Assembly (NCBI GenBank): GCA_002304935.1
Contig: DBPS01000047.1
Span: 19,694-83,693, forward strand
Reading direction: 5' to 3'
Length of the DNA stretch: 64,000 nucleotides
Source: Candidatus Humimicrobium oleiphilum
GTDB lineage: Bacteria > Actinomycetota > Humimicrobiia > Humimicrobiales > Humimicrobiaceae
The first letter of the stretch is position 1; each line of letters starts with the position of its first letter. The translations under genes were made by a program, and so were the position numbers. Shown here piece after piece: positions 17,866-28,044 of the stretch. The notes beneath the pieces are model-generated. The model saw nothing but the letters and a program-made list of their open reading frames with translations. It ran no database searches and was not told where the DNA came from.

Positions 17866-19557
17866 ATGACGGAAGAAGAATTAGATAATAGCAAAATTAA
17901 AATAGGCGAACTTCTTGTAAGGAATAATCTTATAACCCAGTCACAGCTTCAGGAAGCACTTGAGATGCAGAAGAAGACCGGAAAGAAGATCGGAGAAATA
18001 CTTATTGAAGAAAACTATGTTTCCGAATATGAATTTAAAAATTTTCTTTCACTTCAAAAGGGATACAGACAAATAAATCTATCAAAAATAAGTAATGAGA
18101 TAGAGGTAAGTGCCTCCAACCTGATTTCAAAAGATTACGCTTTAAAAATGAAAGTTTTTCCATTCAAATTTGAAAACGATATGCTTGCTGTTGCGACCCT
18201 TGATCCCCTTGATATTTATTTAAATGATGAGCTGAGAATGCTTACAGGTTATGAAGTGGAACCATATATATCGACAAGCAAGGACATAGAGGTTGCCATA
18301 AGGACTTATATGTCTGATGAATACAGCCTGAAGGAAGTAGAGGAGATTACAAAGGATCTGGATTTTTCGATAGAAGATGATCTGAATGAGGATATAGATC
18401 TGCAGAAAAACCCTCTTATAAGACTTGCTAACCAGATAATCCTTAAGGCTATAACCATGAGAGCAAGCGATATTCATGTAGAACCCCAGGAAAAATACTG
18501 CATCATAAGATTTAGAATAGACGGGATATTACAGGTAATCAGGGAAGTCCCCAAGACGGTGCAGAGACTTCTTATTTCAAGATATAAAATAATGTCCGGC
18601 ATGGATATAACAGAGACAAGACTACCTCAGGATGGAAGAAGTTCATTTAATTATCATAACAGATTCATTGATCTGAGATTTGCCAGCCTTCCATCTGTTT
18701 TTGGCGAAAATATATCAATAAGGATTTTAAACAGAGAAGAAAGCATATTCGATTTACAGAATCTGGGAATGCCTCAGAGAGAAATGGATATATATGAAAA
18801 GGTTATAAAACAACCTTATGGATCAATAATAATAACCGGTCCGACAGGCTCCGGTAAGACCTCTACCCTCTATGCCAGCCTTACGCAGATATCTTCACCT
18901 GAAAAGAAAATTTACACTGTAGAAGATCCTGTTGAATATAAATTTCCACAAATAATGCAGGTTCAGGTCAATCAGAAAATAGGTATGAATTTTGCTGCAG
19001 GGCTTAGGGCAATGATGCGAAGCGATCCGGATATTATAATGATAGGCGAGATAAGAGATTATGAAACTGCCAAAATTGCCGTTGAAGCATCAATTACAGG
19101 GCATCTTGTCCTGACCACTCTTCATACAAATGATGCGCCATCAAGTGTGGCGAGGTTATTTGAAATGGGAATAGAGCCTTATATGATTGCTTCAGCTTTA
19201 AGGTGTGTGGTTGCCCAGAGGCTTCTTAGAAGATTATGCCCTGCATGTAAAAAAGAAATGGATTTGTCAAATATTGTAATATCAGATGAGGTATTTTCTC
19301 TTTTAAAAGACAAAAAGATTTATGGGAAGGCCGGATGTAACCAGTGTAATAATACAGGTTATCTCGGAAGAGTAGGTATTTTTTCAGTAATGCTTGTGAC
19401 TCCTACAATAAGGAAGATGATACTTGATAAATCCGGAACCGATGCTATTGAAAATCAGGCCAGGCAGGATGGCATGAAAACCCTTCTTGAGTCAGCTGCA
19501 GAAAAAGTCGCAGATGGAATTACCTCCCTTGAGGAAATGTACAGGGTGGTTTTTTAA
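17866..19557 (+). CDS. pilB: Type IV pilus / type II secretion assembly ATPase (PilB/GspE family)
   Basis: A cytoplasmic hexameric ATPase that drives pilin or pseudopilin assembly. The 563 residues begin with a MshEN/T2SSE-N domain (KIGELLVRNNLIT..., about 10-150). The GspE core follows: Walker A GPTGSGKT near 325, Asp box EDPVEYKFPQIMQVQVN, Walker B MIGEIRDYETA, and a tetracysteine zinc motif (CPACKK...CNQCNNTGY). I prefer ATG 17866 because it starts the conserved acidic N terminus; the frame runs six codons further up to a TTG. No pilC, pilT or pilin genes are nearby. The stop abuts the dnaE GTG, so the two genes are probably co-transcribed. Confidence 0.88.
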   Translation: MTEEELDNSKIKIGELLVRNNLITQSQLQEALEMQKKTGKKIGEILIEENYVSEYEFKNFLSLQKGYRQINLSKISNEIEVSASNLISKDYALKMKVFPFKFENDMLAVATLDPLDIYLNDELRMLTGYEVEPYISTSKDIEVAIRTYMSDEYSLKEVEEITKDLDFSIEDDLNEDIDLQKNPLIRLANQIILKAITMRASDIHVEPQEKYCIIRFRIDGILQVIREVPKTVQRLLISRYKIMSGMDITETRLPQDGRSSFNYHNRFIDLRFASLPSVFGENISIRILNREESIFDLQNLGMPQREMDIYEKVIKQPYGSIIITGPTGSGKTSTLYASLTQISSPEKKIYTVEDPVEYKFPQIMQVQVNQKIGMNFAAGLRAMMRSDPDIIMIGEIRDYETAKIAVEASITGHLVLTTLHTNDAPSSVARLFEMGIEPYMIASALRCVVAQRLLRRLCPACKKEMDLSNIVISDEVFSLLKDKKIYGKAGCNQCNNTGYLGRVGIFSVMLVTPTIRKMILDKSGTDAIENQARQDGMKTLLESAAEKVADGITSLEEMYRVVF

Positions 19558-22500
19558 GTGGCTCAAAAAAATTTCGTACATCTTCATCTTCACAGCGAAT
19601 ATTCCTTACTTGACGGAGCTGTCCGTATCAGAGATCTTGTAAAAAAGGTTTCAGAACTGGAAATGCCCGCTGTTGCTCTGACAGATCACGGAGTTATGTA
19701 TGGAATAATAGATTTTTATAATAATTCAGTAAAGAGTGGCATAAAACCTTTACTTGGCTGCGAAGTCTACATTGCACCAAACGGCAGGCTGGAAAAACAA
19801 TTCAAAAAAAATGGCAATGAGGAAAATTTCTATCACCTTACGCTGATTGCTGAAAACATTAAAGGCTATAAGAATCTGATGAAAATAGTAAGCAAAGGGT
19901 TTCTGGAAGGTTTTTATTACAAACCAAGAATAGATAAAGAGCTCCTAAGGGAAAACAGCGACGGCATTATTGCATTAAGCGGTTGCCTGAAAGGTGAAAT
20001 ATCAAAGGCATTTTCTTCCGGGAAAAAAGATAAGGCTCCCAGAATACTGAAAGATTACCAGGATATTTTTGGAAAAGACAATTTTTTTCTTGAGATACAG
20101 GATTCCGGCTTAAAGGAGCAGGAAGTAGTAAATAAAGCAATATATGAGCTTTCAGGTTCATGTTCCGCACCTGTCGTAGCAACCAATGATGTTCATTACC
20201 TTAATGCTGAAGACAGCATCAATCATGACGTACTTTTATGCATACAGACCGGCTCTACAATCAATCAGGATAAAAGACTTAAGTTCTCAACAAACGAATA
20301 TTATCTTAAAGACTATGGCAGAATGTCGCTTGCATTCAGGGATTTTCCGGGTTCAATAGAAAACACTTCGGAAATAGCACAAAGATGTAATCTTGAGTTA
20401 AAATTCAATCTGGATCTCATACCTCCTTTTGATGTTCCGGAAGGATTTACCCCGGACACTTATCTGGAAAAACTTTGTTTTGATAATCTTAAGGAAAAAT
20501 ACCCATTAATAAATGATGAAGTATTATCAAGGTTAAAAATGGAACTGGATGTCATAAGAAAAATGGGTTTTTCGGAATACTTTCTTATAGTCTGGGATTT
20601 TGTCAAATTTGCTAAAGAAAATAATATAAGGGTCGGTCCCGGAAGAGGCAGTGCTGCAGGGAGTATTATATCTTATCTTCTGAATATTACTGAGATAGAG
20701 CCATTAAAATATGGCTTGCTTTTTGAAAGATTCTTAAATGAATCAAGAAAAAGCATGCCTGATATTGATATTGATTTTTGTTATGAGAAAAGAAATGAAG
20801 TAATCAAATATGTTACCAATAAATACGGACCAAGGAATGTGGCACAGCTTATAACTTTTGGCCGTATGGCTGCCAAACAGGCAATCAGAGATGCTGGCAG
20901 AGTACTTGAGGTTCCATATTCAGACGTTGATAAAATTGCAAAAATGGTGCCAAGCCAGCTTGATATCACAATTGATACTGCTCTTGAGATGTCGGTGGAA
21001 TTAAAAGAAACATATGATAATAATGAAAAAATCAAAAAGGTAATCGATACTGCAAAATGGCTTGAAGGAATGATAAGGCAGGATTCAATTCATGCGGCAG
21101 GTATTGTTATTTCATCAGAAGAACTTTATAACTATACGCCTATCCAGAAAGAATCAGGAGATGATATAGTAACCCAGTACGAAATGGAGCATATTCAGTC
21201 TATCGGTCTTTTAAAGATGGATTTTCTGGGACTGAAAACGCTGTCTCTCATTGATAAGACCCTGTTTTTAATTGAAAAAGCAAAAAAAATCAAAGTTGAC
21301 ATAAATAATGTAGACCTTGAAGACAAAAAAACTTTTGAAATGCTCGGAAAAGGCGAATGCCTGGGAGTTTTTCAGCTAGAAAGTTCCGGCATGAGAGATC
21401 TTGTAATAAAAATGAAGCCAACACAATTCGAAGATCTGATAGCATTGCTTGCATTATACAGACCGGGACCTCTTCAAAGCGGAATGGTCAATGATTATAT
21501 TGAAAACAAAAACAGTAAGAAAAAAATAAAATACATTCATCAGAGCCTTGAACCTATTTTAAAAAGCACTTACGGAATGATACTTTATCAGGAACAGGTC
21601 ATGCAGATAGCTTCAATATTTGCAGGTTTTAAAATGTCTGAGGCAGATATTCTCAGGGGAGCTATAAGCAAGAAGAAAAAAGAGCTTCTTGAAGAGCAAA
21701 GGATAAAATTTGTTAACGGAGCAAAAAATTTAAATAATGACACTGATATTGCAGAGAAATTGTTTGATTTGATAAATCATTTTGCGCAATATGGATTTAA
21801 TAAATCCCATAGTGCTGCATATGCAATGATTTCCTATCAGACAGCTTATCTGAAAGCAAATTTCCCTGTCGAGTTTATGGCAGCTCTTTTAAGCATAAGG
21901 ATGGGGAGCCAGGAAAAGGTATCCCAGTATATAAATGAGTGCAAGAGGATGGAAATAAAGGTGCTGCCACCTGATATAAATGACAGCTTCAGTGACTTTA
22001 AAGTCGTTGGCAATTCGATAAGGTTCGGTCTTTCTGCTATCAAAAATGTGGGCCTGAATGTAATAGAAGCTATTCAGCAAGAAAGAAAACTAAAGGGCCA
22101 GTTCAAAGATTTTTACGATTTTTGCCTTAGAATTGACAATAATGTTTTAAATAAAAAAACACTTGAGAGCCTTATAAAGGGCGGAGCTTTTGATTCATTA
22201 GGCCATACCCGTAAATTTCTTATGGATAATTTTGAAAAGATCGTGGAGAAAGCACAAAAAATAAAAAAAGACAGAATGGCAGGACAGTTTTCGCTTTTTG
22301 GAGAATTACCTGAATCAGAAGAAACAGAAGGGATTGCAGAGTTCGGCGATATACTTGAAAGCAATGATGAATATGATGCAAGAGATATACTTAACTTTGA
22401 AAAGGAAATGCTGGGCCTTTATATCTCAAGCCATCCGCTGTCAGAATATGAAAATGCTCTTGCTGAATTACCACAGATATCTTCCCTGACGGAAAAAGAC

Positions 22501-23283
22501 GATAATTCCATTCAGGGCATAGGAGGTATTATCACAAAAATAAAAACAATTTACACCAAGAAAAATCAGTTAATGCATTTTATTACTTTTGAAGATAAAA
22601 GCGGAAGCCTGGAACTTGTAGTTTTTCCAAGAGTTGCTGAAGAATATAAAGATTTTATTGCAGAAGACAATATATTGAAGATAACAGGAAAACTTGATAA
22701 AAAAGAATTCAGGGAAGAGATAGAAGGAAAAGAGTTGCAGGCAGCTGAACCGATGATTGATGCAGACAGTGATTTTGAAGATATTGAAAAAGAAGAAGAA
22801 TTCAGTACGAGATCGATAAATGAAGTCCGGAAAGAATCAAAAAAGAATTATGCCTTAAAGATAATTGTACAGAAAATAGAGAATCTTCAGAAAAATGGAA
22901 GTGGCAGTGTAAGTACAAATGAATCCGGGAGGCAGGACATGGCAGAAAATGAGTTTATAAGTTATGCAGAAGAAGACGAAGAAAGTACAAATGAAGAAAA
23001 TACTTATAAAAAAAACCAGGAAATAAAGACTGACAGAAAAGAAATAATCCTTAAAATGTATAAAGATTTTTTAACAAATTCTTTTATTGATGAACTTTAT
23101 GAGCTTATAAGCATGCATAAGGGAAATACAAAAATAAATCTGCATGTTATGAAAATTAATTCTGAAAAGCATGCTGAACTGGAAAAGAAATTCACGCTTC
23201 CTGAAGATTTCAATGTTGAATTAAGTAATGCGTTCATTACAGAGATAGAGAAAAAATTTGCGAATAAAATTGTAATTGAATAA
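19558..23283 (+). CDS. dnaE: DNA polymerase III alpha subunit
   Basis: The replicative polymerase catalytic subunit, 1241 residues. The PHP domain opens with HLHLHSEYSLLDG (8-20). The palm contains GPGRGSAAGS and the catalytic MPDIDIDF motif, and FNKSHSAAYAMISYQTAYLK marks the fingers/tau-binding region. A helix-hairpin-helix region and an OB fold (GIGGIITKIKTIYTKKNQ...) follow. The C-terminal tail (about 1070-1241) is acidic, low-complexity and probably variable. GTG start immediately after the upstream stop; GGGTGG within the end of pilB may serve as ribosome site. Confidence 0.95.
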   Translation: MAQKNFVHLHLHSEYSLLDGAVRIRDLVKKVSELEMPAVALTDHGVMYGIIDFYNNSVKSGIKPLLGCEVYIAPNGRLEKQFKKNGNEENFYHLTLIAENIKGYKNLMKIVSKGFLEGFYYKPRIDKELLRENSDGIIALSGCLKGEISKAFSSGKKDKAPRILKDYQDIFGKDNFFLEIQDSGLKEQEVVNKAIYELSGSCSAPVVATNDVHYLNAEDSINHDVLLCIQTGSTINQDKRLKFSTNEYYLKDYGRMSLAFRDFPGSIENTSEIAQRCNLELKFNLDLIPPFDVPEGFTPDTYLEKLCFDNLKEKYPLINDEVLSRLKMELDVIRKMGFSEYFLIVWDFVKFAKENNIRVGPGRGSAAGSIISYLLNITEIEPLKYGLLFERFLNESRKSMPDIDIDFCYEKRNEVIKYVTNKYGPRNVAQLITFGRMAAKQAIRDAGRVLEVPYSDVDKIAKMVPSQLDITIDTALEMSVELKETYDNNEKIKKVIDTAKWLEGMIRQDSIHAAGIVISSEELYNYTPIQKESGDDIVTQYEMEHIQSIGLLKMDFLGLKTLSLIDKTLFLIEKAKKIKVDINNVDLEDKKTFEMLGKGECLGVFQLESSGMRDLVIKMKPTQFEDLIALLALYRPGPLQSGMVNDYIENKNSKKKIKYIHQSLEPILKSTYGMILYQEQVMQIASIFAGFKMSEADILRGAISKKKKELLEEQRIKFVNGAKNLNNDTDIAEKLFDLINHFAQYGFNKSHSAAYAMISYQTAYLKANFPVEFMAALLSIRMGSQEKVSQYINECKRMEIKVLPPDINDSFSDFKVVGNSIRFGLSAIKNVGLNVIEAIQQERKLKGQFKDFYDFCLRIDNNVLNKKTLESLIKGGAFDSLGHTRKFLMDNFEKIVEKAQKIKKDRMAGQFSLFGELPESEETEGIAEFGDILESNDEYDARDILNFEKEMLGLYISSHPLSEYENALAELPQISSLTEKDDNSIQGIGGIITKIKTIYTKKNQLMHFITFEDKSGSLELVVFPRVAEEYKDFIAEDNILKITGKLDKKEFREEIEGKELQAAEPMIDADSDFEDIEKEEEFSTRSINEVRKESKKNYALKIIVQKIENLQKNGSGSVSTNESGRQDMAENEFISYAEEDEESTNEENTYKKNQEIKTDRKEIILKMYKDFLTNSFIDELYELISMHKGNTKINLHVMKINSEKHAELEKKFTLPEDFNVELSNAFITEIEKKFANKIVIE

Positions 23284-23398
23284 AAACTTTTTATCGATTT
23301 TAATAATAATAATAAAACAAATGATATAATGATTTTTTCAATTATAATTTTTTAAAGAATAGTTATAAATATTTATCAAATAAAACTAAACATTTTTT

Positions 23399-24679
23399 AT
23401 GTTTGAAAAAGAAAACAAACTTGATGAAAAACTTCCGGCAGGTTTCAGGGATATATTTCCTACAGAATCTGAGGAAAGAAATTCAATAAAGGCCATAATA
23501 AAAAAAGAATTTGAATTATGGGGCTATGGAGAAATCAAAACTCCTGTTGTTGAATTTACTAAAAATATTTCTGAAGGAGTAGGGAAAAACTGGAAAAACA
23601 AACTAATTAATTTTTTCGATTCCGATGGAAGCCTGGTTTCCCTGAGAACAGATATGACAATTCCTATTGCACGATTTACTGCAATGAGGATGAAAAAAAA
23701 CCAGCTTCCTGCAAGATTTTGTTATTTTGCAAATTCATTCAGAAAGTCCACTGGCCAGAAAGGTGAAAAAAGGGAATACAATCAGGCTGGCCTGGAGTTT
23801 ATAGGTTCCTCGTCCTATATGTGCGATACTGAAACGCTTTTGATCCTGGTAAAAATGTTAAAAAAAATGATACCCGGTAATTTCCTTATAGGGCTTGGAA
23901 GCACAGAAATGCTCAGCCTTCTATGTAACTGGATTGATCTGGCAGAACAGGGAAAAGCTATTATAAAAAATAATCTTATAAACAAGAATTATGTGGCTTT
24001 GGGAGATTATCTTGAAAAACAAAATCCGTTAAAAAAAGAACTTTTTTTAAAAATAATCAAACCTGTAAATGATTTATCATTACTGGAAAATATGATAAAC
24101 AAAACTGAATCTGAAGAGTTAATCAGTGGATTTTCAAGATTCAAGAAAATTTTTTCCATACTATGCGAAGCAGGTAATAAAGAATATTTTATAGCAAATT
24201 TTGGTATTTTAAGAGATTTTGATTACTATACAGGGATAATATACGAAGTATATTCTTCAAATATTAATTCAATCATTGGCAGCGGGGGAAGATACGACAA
24301 GCTTATAAAAAAATTCGGCCTGGATGTACCGGCAACTGGTTTTGCTCTAGATATAGATCTTCTGCACAAATCTATTAAAGAATCAACTGCCATTATAAAT
24401 AAAAAACTATTAAGGATATTTCTTTCATCAAAGAATAAGGATTTTTTAAAAACAATTAAATTTGCTGAAATTTTACGTAAGGAAGGCATAGCTGTCGAGC
24501 TTGATTATAATGATTCTGCCAGTAAAATAAATTTTCTTAGAGATAAAAAAGTTGATTTTTTTATTATTATTGACGAAACTTTTAAGGAAGTTGAAATAAC
24601 CGATATTTCCAGTGAAAAAATATTTATAAAAGAACTAAAAAATTTAAAGGATTTTTTGCTTAATGAGAGAAACGCTTAA
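23399..24679 (+). CDS. hisZ: ATP phosphoribosyltransferase regulatory subunit
   Basis: HisZ is a histidyl-tRNA-synthetase-like paralogue that allosterically activates the short form of HisG. The 426-residue protein shows LPAGFRDIFPTES, the class II motif 2-like stretch ending SLRTDMTIPIARF, and GGRYDKLIKKFG. It lacks the HisS anticodon-binding features needed for tRNA charging, and the downstream hisG is indeed the short type. It is the first gene of the operon. No ribosome site is obvious; a TATAAT at 23325-23330 may belong to its promoter. The last 17 bases overlap hisG. Confidence 0.88.
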   Translation: MFEKENKLDEKLPAGFRDIFPTESEERNSIKAIIKKEFELWGYGEIKTPVVEFTKNISEGVGKNWKNKLINFFDSDGSLVSLRTDMTIPIARFTAMRMKKNQLPARFCYFANSFRKSTGQKGEKREYNQAGLEFIGSSSYMCDTETLLILVKMLKKMIPGNFLIGLGSTEMLSLLCNWIDLAEQGKAIIKNNLINKNYVALGDYLEKQNPLKKELFLKIIKPVNDLSLLENMINKTESEELISGFSRFKKIFSILCEAGNKEYFIANFGILRDFDYYTGIIYEVYSSNINSIIGSGGRYDKLIKKFGLDVPATGFALDIDLLHKSIKESTAIINKKLLRIFLSSKNKDFLKTIKFAEILRKEGIAVELDYNDSASKINFLRDKKVDFFIIIDETFKEVEITDISSEKIFIKELKNLKDFLLNERNA

Positions 24680-25310
24680 CATTGCTGTCCCGAAAGGATA
24701 TCTGTTTAAAGAAACAATTCATATTCTGGAAAAGTGCGGTTATGATACTGACTGCTTTAATGACAATGACAGGAAGTTATTTTTTTATTCTGAAATAAAT
24801 AATTTTAAATATGTCATTACCAGACCGATGGATGTTCCCGTATATGTCGAGCATGGAGCCTGTGATATAGGTTTTGTCGGCAAAGACGTTCTCCTTGAAA
24901 ATGAATGCAGTGTTTTTGAACTTCTTGACCTTGGTAACGGAAGATGCAGGATGATACTTGCGACCCAGAAAAATTGTATCGATGATGTAAAAAGAAGATA
25001 TGAGCATTTTGGAACTGTAAGAATTGCTACCAAATATCCCAACATTGCAAAAAAGTACTTTGAAAAAAAAGGAATGCAGGTTGAAATAATAAAACTTTAT
25101 GGTTCAGTCGAACTTGCGCCTCTTCTTGGAATTGCTGACGAGATATTGGATATCACTGCTTCAGGTAAAACTCTTGCAGAGAATGATCTCGTCGAGATGG
25201 AAAATGTTGTAGAATCTACAACAAGGCTGATAGCAAATGAAGTCAGCTACAGAATAAAAAATGAAATCATAGAAGACATAATTAATAAAATAAAAAAGGT
25301 AATAAAATAG
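24663..25310 (+). CDS. hisG: ATP phosphoribosyltransferase catalytic subunit, short form
   Basis: It catalyses the first step of histidine synthesis, joining ATP and PRPP. At 215 residues it is the short form that needs HisZ. Typical features are NIAVPKGYLFKETIHILEKC at the N terminus, GACDIGFVGKDVL, RIATKYPNIAKKYF and the PRPP-loop region ILDITASGKTL. The overlap with hisZ suggests coupled synthesis of the two subunits; hisB starts two bases after its stop. Confidence 0.94.
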   Translation: MRETLNIAVPKGYLFKETIHILEKCGYDTDCFNDNDRKLFFYSEINNFKYVITRPMDVPVYVEHGACDIGFVGKDVLLENECSVFELLDLGNGRCRMILATQKNCIDDVKRRYEHFGTVRIATKYPNIAKKYFEKKGMQVEIIKLYGSVELAPLLGIADEILDITASGKTLAENDLVEMENVVESTTRLIANEVSYRIKNEIIEDIINKIKKVIK

Positions 25311-25312
25311 GC

Positions 25313-25897
25313 ATGGAAAGAAAAGCAAAAATCATAAGGGAAACAAAAGAAACCGGGATTGAGCTTGAGTTTAAACTGGACGGCAGCGGTATAGCTGATA
25401 TTGATACGCAGAATGGTTTTTTAGATCATATTCTATACAGTTTTGCCAAACATGGAAAATTTGATATAAAAATCAAAGCAAAAGGGGATATCGAGACAGG
25501 GTCTCATCATCTTGTCGAGGATATAGGGATATGCCTTGGCAAAGCAATAAATGAATCTCTTGGCGACAAGAAAGGAATTGAAAGATTTGCTTTTTTTATT
25601 TTGCCAATGGACGAAGCCCGCGTAACTGTTTCTCTTGATTTGGGAGGAAGAGCTTTTTTAAATTTTGATGCAGATATGCCTTATGCAGTTATGGAAGGGT
25701 TTGAATCAATAATAGTAAGGGATTTTTTTGAAGCACTTGTCAGCAATTCCTTTGTCAATCTTCATATAAAAAAGGATTCAGGTATTAATCCGCATCATAT
25801 AATCGAAGCTATTTTTAAAGCTTTTGGTAAGGCACTCTGTATTGCATCCAGGATAACGGGAAATAATGATATTCCTTCCACAAAGGGGATGCTTTAA
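25313..25897 (+). CDS. hisB: Imidazoleglycerol-phosphate dehydratase
   Basis: The 194-residue monofunctional IGPD converts imidazole-glycerol phosphate to imidazole-acetol phosphate. The manganese-binding histidine motifs are present: FLDHILYSFAKHG, GSHHLVEDIGICLG and NPHHIIEAIFKAFGKAL. There is no fused phosphatase domain as in E. coli. ATG 25313 lies two bases after the hisG stop. Confidence 0.95.
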   Translation: MERKAKIIRETKETGIELEFKLDGSGIADIDTQNGFLDHILYSFAKHGKFDIKIKAKGDIETGSHHLVEDIGICLGKAINESLGDKKGIERFAFFILPMDEARVTVSLDLGGRAFLNFDADMPYAVMEGFESIIVRDFFEALVSNSFVNLHIKKDSGINPHHIIEAIFKAFGKALCIASRITGNNDIPSTKGML

Positions 25898-25911
25898 AAC
25901 ATAAAAACATT

Positions 25912-26535
25912 ATGGTAAAGAAATATATAGCAGTAATAGATTATAATGCCGGAAATATTAAAAGTGTTTCAAACGCATTTGCCAGACTCGGAGCTAATAT
26001 AGAAGTCACAAATAATCCAAAAATAATCAGCAACTCTTCAGCGATTATTTTGCCGGGAGTCGGTTCATTTGGTGATGCCGTGAAAAATCTTGAAGCATTC
26101 AGGCTTGTTGATATTTTAAAAAAAGAGATAAAATCCAAACCTTTTCTTGGGATATGCCTTGGGCTTCAGCTTCTTTTTGAACATAGCAGCGAGCAGGGTT
26201 TTTATGAAGGTCTGGGAATATTTAAAGGGGAAATACAGAAAATCCCTTCAGAAGGAGTAAAAATACCGCATATGGGATGGAATCAGATAAGTCTTGAAAA
26301 ACCTCATAGTCGTCTTTTCAAAGATATGGGAAATTTTGTTAATTTTTATTTCGTTCATTCATATCATGTGGTCTGCAGGGAAAACGAGATAATCAGCAGC
26401 ACCACAGATTATGGTATCAAAATAACGGCAAGTGTGGAAAAAGATAATATATTTGCAGTCCAGTTCCATCCTGAGAAAAGCAGTATGGCAGGGATGAAAG
26501 TTCTGCAGAATTTTTTGGAATTTGTTAATATCTGA
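25912..26535 (+). CDS. hisH: Imidazole glycerol phosphate synthase, glutaminase subunit
   Basis: A class I glutamine amidotransferase of 207 residues that feeds ammonia to HisF. Visible motifs are DYNAGNIKSV, the nucleophile elbow GICLGLQLLFE with the catalytic Cys, and the His-x-Glu pair in QFHPEKS. The start ATG 25912 lacks a clear ribosome site. hisA begins two bases after the stop, separating hisH from its partner hisF by one gene, an arrangement common in his operons. Confidence 0.95.
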   Translation: MVKKYIAVIDYNAGNIKSVSNAFARLGANIEVTNNPKIISNSSAIILPGVGSFGDAVKNLEAFRLVDILKKEIKSKPFLGICLGLQLLFEHSSEQGFYEGLGIFKGEIQKIPSEGVKIPHMGWNQISLEKPHSRLFKDMGNFVNFYFVHSYHVVCRENEIISSTTDYGIKITASVEKDNIFAVQFHPEKSSMAGMKVLQNFLEFVNI

Positions 26536-26537
26536 TT

Positions 26538-27275
26538 ATGGAAATAATACCTGCAATAGATATAATCGATGGAAAATGTGTAAGACTTTTTCAGGGTGAT
26601 TATGAAAAAGTAAGCAGTTATTCTTATTCTCCTTTGGAAGTAGCTTTCAGGTGGAGGGATATGGGTGCCAGATGGATTCATCTTATAGACCTGGATGGTG
26701 CAAAAGAAGGAAAACCAGTCAATATGGATACTGCTGTGCTTATTAAAAAAGAAGTAGATATAAAACTGGAATATGGAGGAGGAATAAGGACTCTTAGAGA
26801 TGTAAAAGCTCTTGCTGAAAAAGGAATTGACCGACTGATTGTTTCCACAAAAGCTTTGGAAGATTTTGGATTCATTGAAAAAGCCAATGCTTTGTCAGGT
26901 AATAAGATTATAATAAGTCTTGATTTCAACAAAGAGGGAATAATCCTTAAAAAAGGATGGCTTGACCAGTCTGATTATAATGTGGTGGATTATGGTAAAA
27001 AGATTTTCCAGGCGGGAATCAAAGAGGTGATTATAACTGATATTTCAAAAGACGGAACACTTGAAGGCGTAAACAGAAAAATAATAAAGGATTTTGTAAA
27101 GTCCACCGGGCTTAATGTATATATAGCGGGCGGTATCAGTAAAATCGAAGATATTGCTTATCTGAAAGAACTTGAAAGCCTGGGGGTAAAGGGTGCAGTC
27201 ATTGGCAAAGCTCTTTATGAGAATAAAATTGATTTAAGAGAAGCAATAAGGATGGTAAACGAAAATGATAACTAA
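26538..27275 (+). CDS. hisA: Phosphoribosylformimino-AICAR-phosphate isomerase (ProFAR isomerase)
   Basis: A TIM-barrel isomerase of 245 residues. It begins [20 protein letters not shown], where the first Asp is the catalytic base; [20 protein letters not shown], the [12 protein letters not shown] motif with the catalytic acid, and AGGISK follow. The last 11 bases overlap hisF. A dual HisA/TrpF (PriA) role, frequent in Actinobacteriota, cannot be judged from sequence alone. Confidence 0.93.
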   Translation: MEIIPAIDIIDGKCVRLFQGDYEKVSSYSYSPLEVAFRWRDMGARWIHLIDLDGAKEGKPVNMDTAVLIKKEVDIKLEYGGGIRTLRDVKALAEKGIDRLIVSTKALEDFGFIEKANALSGNKIIISLDFNKEGIILKKGWLDQSDYNVVDYGKKIFQAGIKEVIITDISKDGTLEGVNRKIIKDFVKSTGLNVYIAGGISKIEDIAYLKELESLGVKGAVIGKALYENKIDLREAIRMVNENDN

Positions 27276-28023
27276 GAGAATAATTCCATGTCTGGATGTA
27301 AATAAAGGCAGGGTTGTCAAAGGTGTAAGTTTTGTTAATCTGCAGGATGCAGGTGATCCGGTAGAGCTTGCAGCTTATTATGACAGAGAGGGTGCGGATG
27401 AAATAGTATTTCTTGACATAACTGCGTCCCATGAAAAAAGGAAGACAGTGGTTGAGCTTGCAAGCAAAACTGCAGAAAAAGTCTTTATTCCATACACTAT
27501 TGGCGGCGGTATAAATAACATAGAAGACATGAGAGAGATATTAAAAAAAGGGGCTGACAAGATATCCATTAATACTTCTGCAGTAGAAAATCCGGATCTT
27601 ATCAGGAAAGGTGCTGGCATATTTGGAAGCCAGTGCATAGTGGTTGCAATAGATGCAAAGAAAAAAGATGATAATTCCTGGGAAGTCTATACTCATGGCG
27701 GCCGCAATGCTACAGGTCTGGATGTTCTTGAATGGTCCAGGGAAGTTGAAAGGCTTGGAGCCGGGGAAATACTGCTGACAAGTATGGATAAAGACGGAAA
27801 AAAAGACGGCTATGATATTGAACTTACAAAAACCGTAACGTCGGGTGTTAATATTCCCGTGATAGCTTCAGGTGGAGCGGGAAATCTTGAGCATCTGAAA
27901 GACGCAATTTTAATGGGTGGAGCAGATGCGGTACTTGTTGCTTCCATTTTCCATTATGGACAATATACAATAAAGCAGGCAAAAGAATATCTAAGAAGCG
28001 AAGGAATTGAAGTCAGATTATAA
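27265..28023 (+). CDS. hisF: Imidazole glycerol phosphate synthase, cyclase subunit
   Basis: The 252-residue TIM-barrel cyclase partners with HisH to release AICAR and form imidazole-glycerol phosphate. Diagnostic motifs are [17 protein letters not shown] with catalytic Asp11, [36 protein letters not shown] with the second catalytic Asp, and ASGGAG. The start overlaps hisA by 11 bases. Confidence 0.96.
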   Translation: MITKRIIPCLDVNKGRVVKGVSFVNLQDAGDPVELAAYYDREGADEIVFLDITASHEKRKTVVELASKTAEKVFIPYTIGGGINNIEDMREILKKGADKISINTSAVENPDLIRKGAGIFGSQCIVVAIDAKKKDDNSWEVYTHGGRNATGLDVLEWSREVERLGAGEILLTSMDKDGKKDGYDIELTKTVTSGVNIPVIASGGAGNLEHLKDAILMGGADAVLVASIFHYGQYTIKQAKEYLRSEGIEVRL

Positions 28024-28044
28024 TTTTAATTTTTTGGAGAAAAT